Assembly (NCBI GenBank): GCA_026391675.1
Contig: JAPLDQ010000011.1
Location: 1-64,000, forward strand
Reading direction: 5' to 3'
Source of the DNA: Bacteroidota bacterium
Lineage (GTDB): Bacteria; Bacteroidota; Bacteroidia; Bacteroidales; JACABE01
DNA length: 64,000 nt
Both the position numbers and the translations under genes were made by a program. Positions 35,850-45,275 of this stretch are shown here, piece after piece; position 1 is the stretch's first letter, and every line of letters starts with the position of its first letter. The notes below the pieces were generated by a model that worked only from the letters and a program-made list of their open reading frames with translations, searched no databases and was not told the origin of the DNA.

Positions 35850-36947
35850 TCAATCTCCGAATTCTATCCCGACACCCTTTGCTGTTCTTACAATATCGCC
35901 TTTGCTGCTTACAATTTTGGGATGAATAAGTGCTTCTTCAAATGAAACGGCAACTATATGCGGATGATGATAAGCTACCATATGACCGAATTTATTTTCC
36001 AATACCATTTCAAAGGCTTTAACACCAAATTCTGTTGCCAATACGCGGTCGTACGCCATTGGTATTCCTCCTCTCTGTAAATGTCCCAGTACCACAGTTC
36101 TTACATCGGCTTCAATGCCTGCATTTATTAAATCATGTCTTAGCTTTTCTCCAATTCCGCCAAGTTTGATATGTTCATTGCCAATTTCATGCATATCTTC
36201 ACCTGTAAATGTTCCTCCGTGGGGTTTAGCACCTTCGGCAACCACGATATTGCAAAATCCCCTGCCATTATGATAGCGTGAATTTACCTTTTCAATGACT
36301 TTGTCTAATTTATAAGGTATTTCAGGAATCAGGCAAACATCAGCTCCGCCGGCAATGGCAGAATGGGCAGCAATCCAGCCTGCATCACGTCCCATAACTT
36401 CCAGGATAAAAACCCTGTTATGACTTGCAGCTGTGGTTACCAGTTTATCAACCGCTTCTGTAGCAATCTGAACAGCAGTTTGAAATCCGAAAGTAAAATC
36501 GGTTGCTGCCAGATCATTATCAATGGTTTTAGGAACACCAATAATATTAAGTCCTTTTTTAAAAAGTTTTTGTGAAATCCTTTGTGATCCGTCACCTCCA
36601 ATATTGATGACAGCATCAATGCCCATATATGAAAGTTTGCGTATCATTTCATCCGAACGGTCAACTGTAGACCAGCTGCCATCCTGATTCTTTACAGGCC
36701 ATGCAAAAGGTCCGCCTTTATTTACAGTACCAATAATAGTTCCACCCTGAACATGAATTCCTGCAACTTTATGCTCATCCAGCACAACAATTTCTGTAGG
36801 TTCCCTTAAAATACCATTAAAAGATTCAATACTTCCGATAATTTCCCAGTCTTTTTCCTGTGCAGCACGTTTAACAATAGCCCTGATAACGGCATTTAAT
36901 CCAGGGCAATCGCCACCTCCTGTGAGAACCAATAATCGCTTACTCAT
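35850..36947 (-). CDS. pfkA: 6-phosphofructokinase (Gly/Lys signature type)
   Basis: Phosphorylates fructose 6-phosphate in glycolysis. The 365 residues carry GGGDCPGLNAVIRA at the N-terminus, GGDGS at 117-121 and PKTIDND at 139-145. The residue after GGD (E. coli position 104) is Gly, which favours ATP, whereas K140 (E. coli position 124) is the Lys found in pyrophosphate-using and group III enzymes rather than Gly. The combination is typical of the group III ATP enzymes, so ATP is the likelier donor but this is inference. A perfect palindrome and a -7 box lie right upstream of the start. Confidence 0.93.
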   Translation of the reverse strand: MSKRLLVLTGGGDCPGLNAVIRAIVKRAAQEKDWEIIGSIESFNGILREPTEIVVLDEHKVAGIHVQGGTIIGTVNKGGPFAWPVKNQDGSWSTVDRSDEMIRKLSYMGIDAVINIGGDGSQRISQKLFKKGLNIIGVPKTIDNDLAATDFTFGFQTAVQIATEAVDKLVTTAASHNRVFILEVMGRDAGWIAAHSAIAGGADVCLIPEIPYKLDKVIEKVNSRYHNGRGFCNIVVAEGAKPHGGTFTGEDMHEIGNEHIKLGGIGEKLRHDLINAGIEADVRTVVLGHLQRGGIPMAYDRVLATEFGVKAFEMVLENKFGHMVAYHHPHIVAVSFEEALIHPKIVSSKGDIVRTAKGVGIEFGD

Positions 36948-36972
36948 TTTGCATAAATTTTATGCAAAAGTA
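36947..36972 (-). promoter_or_regulatory. pfkA promoter box with overlapping palindromic operator candidate
   Basis: A perfect inverted repeat (arms 36947-36957, TTTTGCATAAA, and 36959-36969, one base between) lies directly upstream of the pfkA start codon. The minus-strand -7 box TACTTTTG (36965-36972) overlaps its outer arm. The transcription start would fall inside the palindrome. This is a classic place for a repressor site; no regulator can be named. Confidence 0.5.
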
Positions 36973-37045
36973 AATAAAGTCTCGCTACGGTAAACTTTTA
37001 TTCGTTTAATTTGTTTTGTAGCTGAATTAAAAAATAAATATAACC

Positions 37046-37495
37046 TTGGAAAAAGCAACTAAAATTAACAGATTTACACCACAGATCAAGACCTCAAATT
37101 TATTAATAATAGCTGGAATTGTATGGTTTTCAGTAGGATTAATGCTATGCAATTTTGCCTATCACTGGATGACGCATTACGAAGGAAAATACACCCTGCT
37201 TATTGTTTTTCTGGGATTAGTTTTTGCTGTAGCTTTTGCTATTTTTAAATTTAAACACTTTGCTGATAAAAATATAAAAAGAATTCAGGCAAAAGCAGAA
37301 AAATCCTGTGCTTTTTCTTTCATGTCGTGGCAGACTTATATTATTGTTGCTTTTATGATGACCGGAGGAATAATGCTGAGACATTCATCACTTCCAAAGG
37401 AATATTTATCAATACTTTATATCGGAATTGGCGGTGCTTTGTCTTTATCAAGTTTTAGGTATTTCAGCATTTATTTTACTTCTTTTAAAAAGTAA
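37046..37495 (+). CDS. Small multi-spanning membrane protein of unknown function
   Basis: Protein of 149 residues beginning with TTG at 37046 (EKATKINRF); no ATG precedes the first helix, so this start is the best available but uncertain. Four hydrophobic segments (about 18-38, 50-68, 95-112, 120-138) predict an inner-membrane protein. The stretch GGIMLRHSSLPKEYLSILYIGIGGAL is distinctive and I believe conserved in Bacteroidota, but I cannot name a function. It is divergent from pfkA, 98 bp away, and sits alone. Confidence 0.65.
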   Translation: MEKATKINRFTPQIKTSNLLIIAGIVWFSVGLMLCNFAYHWMTHYEGKYTLLIVFLGLVFAVAFAIFKFKHFADKNIKRIQAKAEKSCAFSFMSWQTYIIVAFMMTGGIMLRHSSLPKEYLSILYIGIGGALSLSSFRYFSIYFTSFKK

Positions 37496-37670
37496 TATTA
37501 GATTAAGTGGATAATGTAACGATTTGGTTATTGGTTAATGGTTATTAAGTTATTAAGTCGCAAGTGACAAAAAAAGACTTGCATATTCCACAAATTTGAC
37601 TGATTTACACTGTTAAGGTATTACATACTCCAACTTAAGTGCTCCAAGGACTTCCTTCACTACGAAGCCA

Positions 37671-37852
37671 GACTGACCTCAAATACTTAACGCTACAAAA
37701 CAAGACATTAAAATAGCGAAGGCCTTGCAGCAAGCAATACAGAAGATAGCGAAGTTCAAATGAAAAATATATGCTTTAAAGATTATTTCGCTACGACTTG
37801 TATTGCGCAGGAATTTTAATGTCGTAGTTTTGAAGTTAAGGATTTGCAGTCT
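37671..37852. repeat. Imperfect inverted repeat (MITE-like)
   Basis: The left arm (37671-37740) read in reverse complement matches the right arm (37800-37852) at GTATTGC, ATTTTAATGTC, GTTTTG, AG and GTTAAG blocks, with a roughly 17-base extra segment in the left arm. Coding is absent. The arms could fold the whole 180 bp into one stem, as in miniature inverted-repeat elements. Confidence 0.5.
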
Positions 37853-37862
37853 AGAATTTTTC

Positions 37863-37888
37863 GTTCTTTTTTTTCATGAAAAAAGAAC
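37863..37888. terminator. Palindrome with T- and A-runs
   Basis: GTTCTTTTTT and AAAAAAGAAC pair around a short CATG-containing loop. It could act as a weak transcription stop in either direction, but the stem has only two G-C pairs per arm. It equally fits the end of the neighbouring repeat element. Confidence 0.35.
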
Positions 37889-38107
37889 AAAAAAACTTTA
37901 AATTCTCACTTAAGTTGATGAAATACCCAATCAGAGTATTTTTAGTTAATGAAATAATACAAATTTTATATTTTTAAAATATAAGGTATTTCCTCATTTT
38001 TTTACTTTTTCCTATTCTATTAAATTAACTAATTTTACACTTAATTTTTATCTGCATTTTGAATGCTTTGCATTTAATTGTATAGCAAAAATCATAATTG
38101 TAAAACC

Positions 38108-41100
38108 ATGAAATCATTTTATTTTGCCAGATTCACAGCTTTAATTATAGTAACATTTATTTTTAAATATGGTCTGGCCCAGAATACTCAATTTAATGAT
38201 AACTTTAATACGTTTAAAGAACTTAAAGATAATTTTCTGGATCCTCCTGCAAAATACCGTACAGCACCTTTCTATGTTTGGAATGATGAAATTACAGAAC
38301 AACAGATTGATGAAATACTCAGCGATTATAAAGCCAAAGGAATAGGTGCAGCCTTTATTCATCCAAGACCAGGTTTAATTACAGAATATCTGTCTGATAA
38401 ATGGTATAAACTCTTTAAATATGCTGTTGATAAAGGGAAATCATTGGGAATGCAAATCTGGATTTATGATGAAAATACCTATCCCAGCGGAAATGCCGGA
38501 GGACATCTTCCTGTAATAATGCCTGAATCTAGTAATCAGGGTTCAGCTGTTGCAATAAAACATACCACAAGCTTTCCCGATAGTATTGATAAAAAGTATT
38601 TTATTATTTTAAAGAAGCAAGGGGACAAATTCATTGATATAACTGATAATTATGTTTCAGAAAAAGCTAAATCAGGTGATTATTATCTCTGCGAAAAGAA
38701 GTATTATGAGAAATCAGCCTGGTATGCAGGAAATACTTATGTTGATTTGCTGAAACCTGAAGTTTGCAATACATTCATTGAAACGATAATGACCCGGCAT
38801 GAAAAACTGCTTAAGGATGAATTCGGTAAGACATTGATAGGTATGTTTACAGACGAACCCGGTATCTATATCAATGATATTTGCTGGACTCCAAAGTTGT
38901 TTGAGAAATTTCAGAAGAAATGGGGATATGATTTAAAACTAAATTTACCATCCTTAAATTATGAAGTGGGTGATTGGAAAAAAGTACGGCATGATTATTA
39001 TTCATGCATACTGAATTTGTTTATCAATGGATTTTGTAAACCTTATTCTCAATACTGCTCAGAAAACAACCTGATATTTACAGGTCATTTTCTGGAACAC
39101 GACTGGCCAATACCTGCCATGACACCTGATTTTATGTCGGTTCAGGCCTATGAAGGCATGCCGGGAATCGATAATTTGTTTAATCAATATGATGAAGGAG
39201 TTAATGCTCAGTTTGGAAATATAAGAATGCCACGGGAAGTCAGAAGTGTTGCCAACCAGATGGGACGAAACAGAACGTTGAGTGAAACTTATGGTGGTGC
39301 CGGATGGGATTTGAGCTTTCAGGACATGAAACGCATTGCCGACTGGCAGTTTGCCGGAGGAATTAACTTTGTTAATCAGCATTTATCACAAACAACCATA
39401 AAAGGCTGGCGAAAACGCGACTACCCGCAGTCTTTTTCTTCACATGAACCCTGGTGGATGCTCTATAAAAACATAGTTGATTATACTGCCAGAATGTCAC
39501 TTGCTATGTCATCAGGCCAGCAAATGAATAAAATATTGGTGCTGGAGCCAACTACCACAGCCTGGTTGTATTTCTCCCGAAATGAAAAGAATAGAAAGTT
39601 TGATGAAATAGGTCCGGCGTTTACCAATTTTATTAATAAACTTGAAAAATACCAGATTGAATATGATTTGGGCTCTGAAAAGAATATTGAAAGCTTCGGC
39701 AAGGTTGAAAACGGGAAGTTTTATATCGGAAATAGAGGCTATGATATAATAGTCTTACCTCCTTCGTTTGAAAATTTCGATAAAAAAACGTTGGAATATC
39801 TGGAATTATTCCTGAATCAAGGTGGTGAAGTAGTTTCTTATACTGGAATACCTTCTTTTATTGATGGATTAGCAAGTGATAGGGTAAATTTGCTTTCAAA
39901 ACAATATACAAGGAAATGGACAAATTTTTATACAATTGCAGAAAAAGCTTCCTTAGATATACTTACCTCCAAAGATTTTAGAATAATAGAACCAACTAAA
40001 ATTAAAGGAAAATTATTACACCAAAGAAGAAAATTTAAGGATGGTGAACTGATTTTATTAACCAATACCAGTAAAGATTATTGGGCTAAAGGTAAACTTG
40101 TAGTTAAAGGAACAGAAGTGCAGGAATTGGATGTTTCTACAGGGAAGATGTTATTGTATAAAACAACTGCTAATGGTGATTATGCTGAATTGCATTTTGA
40201 AATCCCTCAATGCGGAAGTCTTTTACTTTATGTACATTATGATATAAATTCTTTAATCAATTATAAAAAAAGCAAAACCAACATTAAAATCTTAAGTCCG
40301 CTTGGTAAGGTTAAAACTGAAATTACTAAACCAAATACCCTAAGCCTTGATTATTGTGATTTAAAATTCAGTGATGGAACAGTTGAAAATGATATCTATG
40401 TTGTAAGTGCCGGAAATAAGCTGTTTAAACATTACGGTGTTAAAGATGGAAATCCATGGAGTTATCCGCAGTACAAAACTGTATTTATTGATTCAAATAA
40501 ATTTGCCGATAATTCAGGATTTGAAGCCACGTATCATTTAAAGATAGATAAAGGTGTAGATTTTACAACTATTCAGGCATCTGTAGAACAAGCAAACATA
40601 TGGAAATTATCCGTCAATGGAAATATTGTTGATGCCAAGCCCGGTGAAAAATGGCTCGACAGAAATTTTAGCCTGTTTGAAATCGGGAAGTTCCTAAAAG
40701 AAGGTGATAACGAGCTTAAAATTATTGCCACAAAAATGACAATATTCTCAGAACTTGAAGCTATTTATATAATTGGAAATTTTGGACTACAGGAAATAAC
40801 TAAAGGATTTAAACTTATTCCTCAGCATAAGATTGCATTAGGCAGCTGGCTGAATCAGGGGTTGCAGATGTATACCAACAGCGTATCCTATACCCATGAA
40901 TTTAAGATAAAAAAAGAAGATAAGCATTTTATTGTTTCGTTAGATAGATGGAATGGCTCGGTTGCAGAAGTTGCAGTTAACGGAAAACCTGCAGGTATTA
41001 TTTATGCTGAACCTTATGAGCTTGATGTAAGTGATTATATTATTGATGGTGAAAACAAGATTTCAGTTGCAGTATATGGCTCTCTCAAGAATCTGCTTGG

Positions 41101-41998
41101 ACCCCTTCATTCCAAGGTTCAGGGAATGGCCGGTCCCGGTGATTTTGCAAATGCTCCAAGGCATCAGCCATCAGGAAACAGTTATAATTTAATTGATTAT
41201 GGCTTGTTAGATGATTTTAATCTATTAGAAATCAGTGGAGAACAGCAGAAATATTATACTAAAAAAGAAAAAAGGGCTGCTTTAAAGCTAATTGATCCTG
41301 TTATTTTAGTTGATAAATCACATTCAAATGAAGTGTCGAAAAGAATTATTATTACTGATGAAGCCAAAAACGCTATGATTTTTTATACAACAGATGGCAG
41401 TGAACCAACAATGAACTCCGGACTTTATAAAAAGCCGTTTGATATATGCAAAAATACTGTTGTTAAGGCTTTTGCAGTAAAAAATGAAATGTTTGAAAGC
41501 AATGTCAGTATTAAAAATATTGTATTTGGTATAAACATAGCAAAAGCTGTTTATAAAAATGATTATTATTTTTACACTGCCGGAGGAAAAGAAGGTTTAT
41601 TCGATAAAGAAAGAGGTTCGGATAATTTCTTTGATGGCCATTGGCAGGGATTTGAAGGTAATGATATGGATGTTACTTTCGAATTGTATAAACAGCAAAA
41701 AATCAAAAAGATAACGATAGGTTTGCTTGAGAATATTGCATACTGGATTTATTTTCCTGTAAAATTAGAAGTTTATATTTCTAATGATGGTAAAGATTTT
41801 ACTAAAATTAAAACCATCAACAAAGAAGAAATCTATAAAATAGCAGGAGATCCGCTGAAAGATATCAGCATTCAATTAAATGATGTTGAAGCAAAATATA
41901 TCAGAATATTTGCAAAAAATATAGAAAAATGCCCCGAAGGTGACCCCGGTTCTGGAGGTAAAGCATGGATATTTACGGATGAGGTAATTATTGAATAA
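38108..41998 (+). CDS. Secreted multidomain glycoside hydrolase, GH106-like
   Basis: Exported protein of 1296 residues. I place the start at ATG 38108 (KSFYFARFTALI), which gives a good signal peptide ending at GLAQ; the frame also opens at an earlier TTG. The catalytic part starts with DPPAKYRTAPFYVWNDEIT, then IGAAFIHPRPGL and MQIWIYDENTYPSG (about 115-130), a barrel pattern shared with GH106 alpha-L-rhamnosidases and related unclassified Bacteroidota enzymes. Beta-sandwich regions follow (about 800-1040), then a chitobiase-C-like module with FYTTDGSEPT (about 1100) and a C-terminal discoidin/F5-8C-like carbohydrate-binding domain. No type IX domain is seen. Substrate is probably a rhamnose-containing or other plant/microbial glycan. 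GH92 lies convergently downstream. Confidence 0.78.
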   Translation: MKSFYFARFTALIIVTFIFKYGLAQNTQFNDNFNTFKELKDNFLDPPAKYRTAPFYVWNDEITEQQIDEILSDYKAKGIGAAFIHPRPGLITEYLSDKWYKLFKYAVDKGKSLGMQIWIYDENTYPSGNAGGHLPVIMPESSNQGSAVAIKHTTSFPDSIDKKYFIILKKQGDKFIDITDNYVSEKAKSGDYYLCEKKYYEKSAWYAGNTYVDLLKPEVCNTFIETIMTRHEKLLKDEFGKTLIGMFTDEPGIYINDICWTPKLFEKFQKKWGYDLKLNLPSLNYEVGDWKKVRHDYYSCILNLFINGFCKPYSQYCSENNLIFTGHFLEHDWPIPAMTPDFMSVQAYEGMPGIDNLFNQYDEGVNAQFGNIRMPREVRSVANQMGRNRTLSETYGGAGWDLSFQDMKRIADWQFAGGINFVNQHLSQTTIKGWRKRDYPQSFSSHEPWWMLYKNIVDYTARMSLAMSSGQQMNKILVLEPTTTAWLYFSRNEKNRKFDEIGPAFTNFINKLEKYQIEYDLGSEKNIESFGKVENGKFYIGNRGYDIIVLPPSFENFDKKTLEYLELFLNQGGEVVSYTGIPSFIDGLASDRVNLLSKQYTRKWTNFYTIAEKASLDILTSKDFRIIEPTKIKGKLLHQRRKFKDGELILLTNTSKDYWAKGKLVVKGTEVQELDVSTGKMLLYKTTANGDYAELHFEIPQCGSLLLYVHYDINSLINYKKSKTNIKILSPLGKVKTEITKPNTLSLDYCDLKFSDGTVENDIYVVSAGNKLFKHYGVKDGNPWSYPQYKTVFIDSNKFADNSGFEATYHLKIDKGVDFTTIQASVEQANIWKLSVNGNIVDAKPGEKWLDRNFSLFEIGKFLKEGDNELKIIATKMTIFSELEAIYIIGNFGLQEITKGFKLIPQHKIALGSWLNQGLQMYTNSVSYTHEFKIKKEDKHFIVSLDRWNGSVAEVAVNGKPAGIIYAEPYELDVSDYIIDGENKISVAVYGSLKNLLGPLHSKVQGMAGPGDFANAPRHQPSGNSYNLIDYGLLDDFNLLEISGEQQKYYTKKEKRAALKLIDPVILVDKSHSNEVSKRIIITDEAKNAMIFYTTDGSEPTMNSGLYKKPFDICKNTVVKAFAVKNEMFESNVSIKNIVFGINIAKAVYKNDYYFYTAGGKEGLFDKERGSDNFFDGHWQGFEGNDMDVTFELYKQQKIKKITIGLLENIAYWIYFPVKLEVYISNDGKDFTKIKTINKEEIYKIAGDPLKDISIQLNDVEAKYIRIFAKNIEKCPEGDPGSGGKAWIFTDEVIIE

Positions 41999-42467
41999 GA
42001 TGTAAATTTGTTGAAATAAATTCAGCTTAATAATATCTGTTTTAAATCCTTTTTCTTTTAATATTATAACAACGTAGCTTCGTAAGGTTCACGTTACAAC
42101 TTAATAAAAATAACAGGATGCACCTGACGGTGCTAAGTTTAGAAATACGATTTTTTATTATTAACAGTATGCAACTACGCAGCAAAAGTAAATATGAAAA
42201 TATTATAAAAAGTTTATTTAGATAAAATCACCATCTATATTTTGCTTCATTTCCGAATTAGCAATGGTGCAAAAGTCCGTAGGACTTTACTGTTAATAAT
42301 AAAGTTAATGAATATAGCAACAAAGCTGCGTAGCAGCGACCTGTTATATTTTATTGTAGAACAATGACTTAAGATTGAGACCTTGCTCAACGGAGGTTTA
42401 AATCAACTTTTAAAACTTAGTAAAAAAGACTCTGCATTACCACATCACCGCAACAACACATTACGCA
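41999..42467. repeat. Gap with REP-like palindromes (GTA-loop type)
   Basis: Between the convergent GH106-like and GH92 genes lie several short palindromes: GCACC-TGAC-GGTGC (42120-42133), AAAGTCC-GTA-GGACTTT (42272-42288) and GCTGC-GTA-GCAGC (42325-42337). The last two share the GTA loop and are set in similar AT-rich flanks containing TGTTA. They resemble the mobile short palindromes often found between Bacteroidota genes. No coding potential and no clear terminator T-run. Confidence 0.6.
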
Positions 42468-44765
42468 TTATTTCGCCATCATCAATGGCTTATCATAATC
42501 AGCCATTTTTTTATTGGGCGATTTACCCATAAAAAATTCTATTACACCACCGCTAACTATATCATTATGTGTGATGTAATTCCTGGTATAAGGCTTGCCA
42601 TTCAATAATATTTTCTGAATATAGATATTCTCTCCACCTGCATTGTTGGTGATGATTTTAAACTGCTTTCCTTCAGCAAGGTTTATGCATGCTTTGGCCA
42701 GTTGTGGTGAACCAAAACAATACACACTGTTGGCAGGATTTACAGGATAAAATCCCATGGCACTGAAAATATACCATGCCGACATCTGACCACAATCTTC
42801 ATTACCTGAATAGCCTGAATGCTGGTCGTTGTATAATTCGTTCATTATTTTAGCGCTATAAAACTGGGCTTTCCATGGTTCATTGGTAAAATCAAACAAA
42901 TACACAATATGATGGCTGGGCTCGTTTCCATGTGCATATTGTCCGATAAAACCTGATGCATTGCCGTTTACATCTTCAGGTTTTGCATCCAGATTAAAAA
43001 ATGTATCCAGTTTTTGTGTAAACTTCTTGTCGCCACCCATTAAATCAATAAATGATGGTACATCCTGTGGAACATACCATAAATATTGCCATGCATTACC
43101 TTCAGTAAATGGAAATCCTCCGTTACCGCCATAAGCCAGCGGATTAAACGGATTTATCCAGTCACCCTTGCTATCTTTGGCTCTGAAAAAGCCAATATTT
43201 TTATCGAAAAGATTTTTGTAACTACCGGATCTTTTCAGAAAGAACTGATAATCATCTTCGTGTCCCATTTTCTTTGCCATTTGAGCCACACACCAGTCAT
43301 TATAAGCTATTTCCAGCGTTATGGATACAGATTGTGTTTGTAAATCTTCAGGAAAAAATCCGTATTTGTCCAGAATATTAAAAGGTGCATTTTTATGTGA
43401 ATTTATTGAAGAAGCTTTTACTGCTTCATATGCCAGCTTAAAATCGATACCCGGAATTCCTTTCATAAATGCATCCACAATCACAGGAATGGCATGATTG
43501 CCAATCATGCAGTAGGTATCAGTTCCCCATAACTGCCAGATGGGAAGGTAACCATAGGTTTGATACTGGCGCAGCAAGGAATTGATAAAGCCTGCCGTTC
43601 TGTCCTTTTGCAAAAGTGTATAAAGCGGATGAGCTGCACGGTAGGTATCCCAGAGCGAAAATGTGCTGTAATGCCTTTTGTCCGCTGCATTTTTAATATT
43701 ATCATCTGTACTCAGATAATTGCCAGAAACATCTGCAATATTATTTGGCTGAATAAAAAGGTGATACAATCCTGTATAAAAGATGGTTTTCTGTTTTTCA
43801 CTTCCTTCAATATCAACACATGAAAGTTCTTTATTCCAGGCTTTACCGGCTTGTAACGCAATATTTTCAAAATCAAAATTCTTAATTTCAGCAGCCAGAT
43901 TTTCTCTGGCACCTTCAGCTGAAACAGATGAAATCCCAACTTTTACCAGTAAAGGTTTATCATTATCTTTATTGAAATTCATTATAATTTTCAATTCTGC
44001 ATGATTACCAACTGTTACATCAGCAAATTCATATTGACCTTCTCTGAATATATGTGAATCAAAAGGACGTGAAAATTCAGCCCTGAAATATACTTTGCGG
44101 AGTTTTGCCCAGCCTGAAATTATCCTGTATCCTTCTATGGTTTTATTATCTATAACTCGAACCTGAGAAGAAAGTATTTTTACAAAACGGTAAGGACTGT
44201 TTCTTACCAGAGAATGATCCAGATCCACAATGAGATGGTAGGGTTTATTATCTGTAAAACTATATCTGTGCATTCCACAATGTTCCGTAGCTGTCATTTC
44301 AGCTTTGATGCTGTAATCATCCAATAGCACACTGTAATAACCCGGAACTGCTTTTTCATTTATATGGAGGTATTTAGAACGGAAACCTTTGGTTTTACCA
44401 TCATCGCTGCCTGCTTTCCATTTGATATCGCCACCATATGGCATAAACAAAAAATCGTACAAATCAGGACATCCTGTTCCGTTTAAATGGGTATGGCTAA
44501 AACCGAGTATTGTTGGGTCATTATAGTCATATCCGCTGCAGGGATCATCGGGATATTCTCTGGTATCAGGACTTAATTGTACCAATCCGAAAGGCATACA
44601 TGCACCGGGGAAATTGCTGCCCGATAAACTTAAACTATCAACAGCTCCTGTTCCGATAAAAGGATTGACATATCTTGTATAAGTTGTATTTGGAATTGTT
44701 TGAGCTGAAATTCTGATTGTAAACAAAAAAGCTATTACAATAATGGTAAAAGTGATTTTTTTCAT
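42468..44765 (-). CDS. GH92 alpha-mannosidase, secreted
   Basis: Calcium-dependent exo-acting alpha-mannosidase family (GH92), which trims mannose from N-glycans or yeast mannan. The 765 residues start with a signal peptide ending at RISAQ. YVNPFIGTG opens the N-terminal domain, followed by NFPGACMPFGLVQLSPDT and GFSHTHLNGTGCPDLYD. The alpha-toroid domain has STFSLWDTYRAAHPLY, GNHAIPVIVDAF and the C-terminal NEDCGQMSAWYIFSAMGFYPV, which carry conserved acidic catalytic and calcium-site residues of the family. Export without a type IX domain suggests a periplasmic location. No SusC/SusD pair is present in the window. Confidence 0.95.
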   Translation of the reverse strand: MKKITFTIIVIAFLFTIRISAQTIPNTTYTRYVNPFIGTGAVDSLSLSGSNFPGACMPFGLVQLSPDTREYPDDPCSGYDYNDPTILGFSHTHLNGTGCPDLYDFLFMPYGGDIKWKAGSDDGKTKGFRSKYLHINEKAVPGYYSVLLDDYSIKAEMTATEHCGMHRYSFTDNKPYHLIVDLDHSLVRNSPYRFVKILSSQVRVIDNKTIEGYRIISGWAKLRKVYFRAEFSRPFDSHIFREGQYEFADVTVGNHAELKIIMNFNKDNDKPLLVKVGISSVSAEGARENLAAEIKNFDFENIALQAGKAWNKELSCVDIEGSEKQKTIFYTGLYHLFIQPNNIADVSGNYLSTDDNIKNAADKRHYSTFSLWDTYRAAHPLYTLLQKDRTAGFINSLLRQYQTYGYLPIWQLWGTDTYCMIGNHAIPVIVDAFMKGIPGIDFKLAYEAVKASSINSHKNAPFNILDKYGFFPEDLQTQSVSITLEIAYNDWCVAQMAKKMGHEDDYQFFLKRSGSYKNLFDKNIGFFRAKDSKGDWINPFNPLAYGGNGGFPFTEGNAWQYLWYVPQDVPSFIDLMGGDKKFTQKLDTFFNLDAKPEDVNGNASGFIGQYAHGNEPSHHIVYLFDFTNEPWKAQFYSAKIMNELYNDQHSGYSGNEDCGQMSAWYIFSAMGFYPVNPANSVYCFGSPQLAKACINLAEGKQFKIITNNAGGENIYIQKILLNGKPYTRNYITHNDIVSGGVIEFFMGKSPNKKMADYDKPLMMAK

Positions 44766-44832
44766 GGAATTATTATGTAAATATCAGTATAATAGTTGAT
44801 TAAACTTCAGGAATGTAGTTTATAACATCCTG

Positions 44833-44840
44833 CAAATATA
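44833..44840 (-). promoter_or_regulatory. Candidate -7 box for the GH92 gene
   Basis: Minus-strand TATATTTG, 67 nt ahead of the start codon, matches TAnnTTTG. The TTG upstream is at about 25 nt, longer than ideal. Confidence 0.35.
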
Positions 44841-44952
44841 GGATATTTATTGATTTACATTAAACCAATATTTAAGATGTTGTTTAAATTTGATTTATTG
44901 AAATGATGAAAAAAACGAAAGTATAACAGATAAATAGAATGGTAATTCTGTA

Positions 44953-45270
44953 CTACATTTTCCCGAAAAACATTGAAATATCAAAATAGATTTCTTTTTC
45001 TTCGCTTTCTTTTGTTTCTATTTTAATAATATCATAAGGCTTATTTTTGTGATCCACTAGTTTTTGTCCTTTAATTGTTGCATTGGGGTAATGTTCCCTT
45101 ATCCATAAGTATTCAGCAGCTACACCTTTTGTTTCAGTTTTTTCTTTTATTATTATGGCTTTGCTGAATGAAGAACCGTCATTTTCAGTTGATGAAGTTG
45201 TTGTATTTTTAGACGAAGAACATCCTGTTGCTAAATAAGCAATGAAAATCAGGAAAAATAGCTTTTTCAT
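44953..45270 (-). CDS. Small predicted lipoprotein
   Basis: Protein of 105 residues with a lipoprotein signal peptide: hydrophobic run and LATGC with C17 lipidated. A Ser/Thr-rich tether (SSSKNTTTSSTENDGSS) precedes a charged domain containing EYLWIREHYPNATIKGQKLV and ending in IYFDISMFFGKM. I do not recognise the family. It lies 5 bp downstream of the DUF2339 gene on the same strand and is probably cotranscribed with it. Confidence 0.75.
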   Translation of the reverse strand: MKKLFFLIFIAYLATGCSSSKNTTTSSTENDGSSFSKAIIIKEKTETKGVAAEYLWIREHYPNATIKGQKLVDHKNKPYDIIKIETKESEEKEIYFDISMFFGKM

Positions 45271-45275
45271 AATTA

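Larger units (their letters stand above)
37496..38107. other. Repeat-containing gap before the GH106-like gene
   Basis: About 610 bp without a gene. It begins with a TTATTAAGTTATTAAG simple repeat (about 37515-37556), then an imperfect inverted repeat (37671-37740 and 37800-37852), then a palindrome of T- and A-runs (37863-37888). The last 150 bp before the glycoside hydrolase are AT-rich and presumably hold its promoter. Confidence 0.6.

Noticed and set aside
35433-38107. tRNA or other structured RNA gene in the long gaps
   Set aside because: No cloverleaf, T-loop (GTTCRANNC) or CCA-type end was found by eye; the structures present are simple repeats and palindromes.
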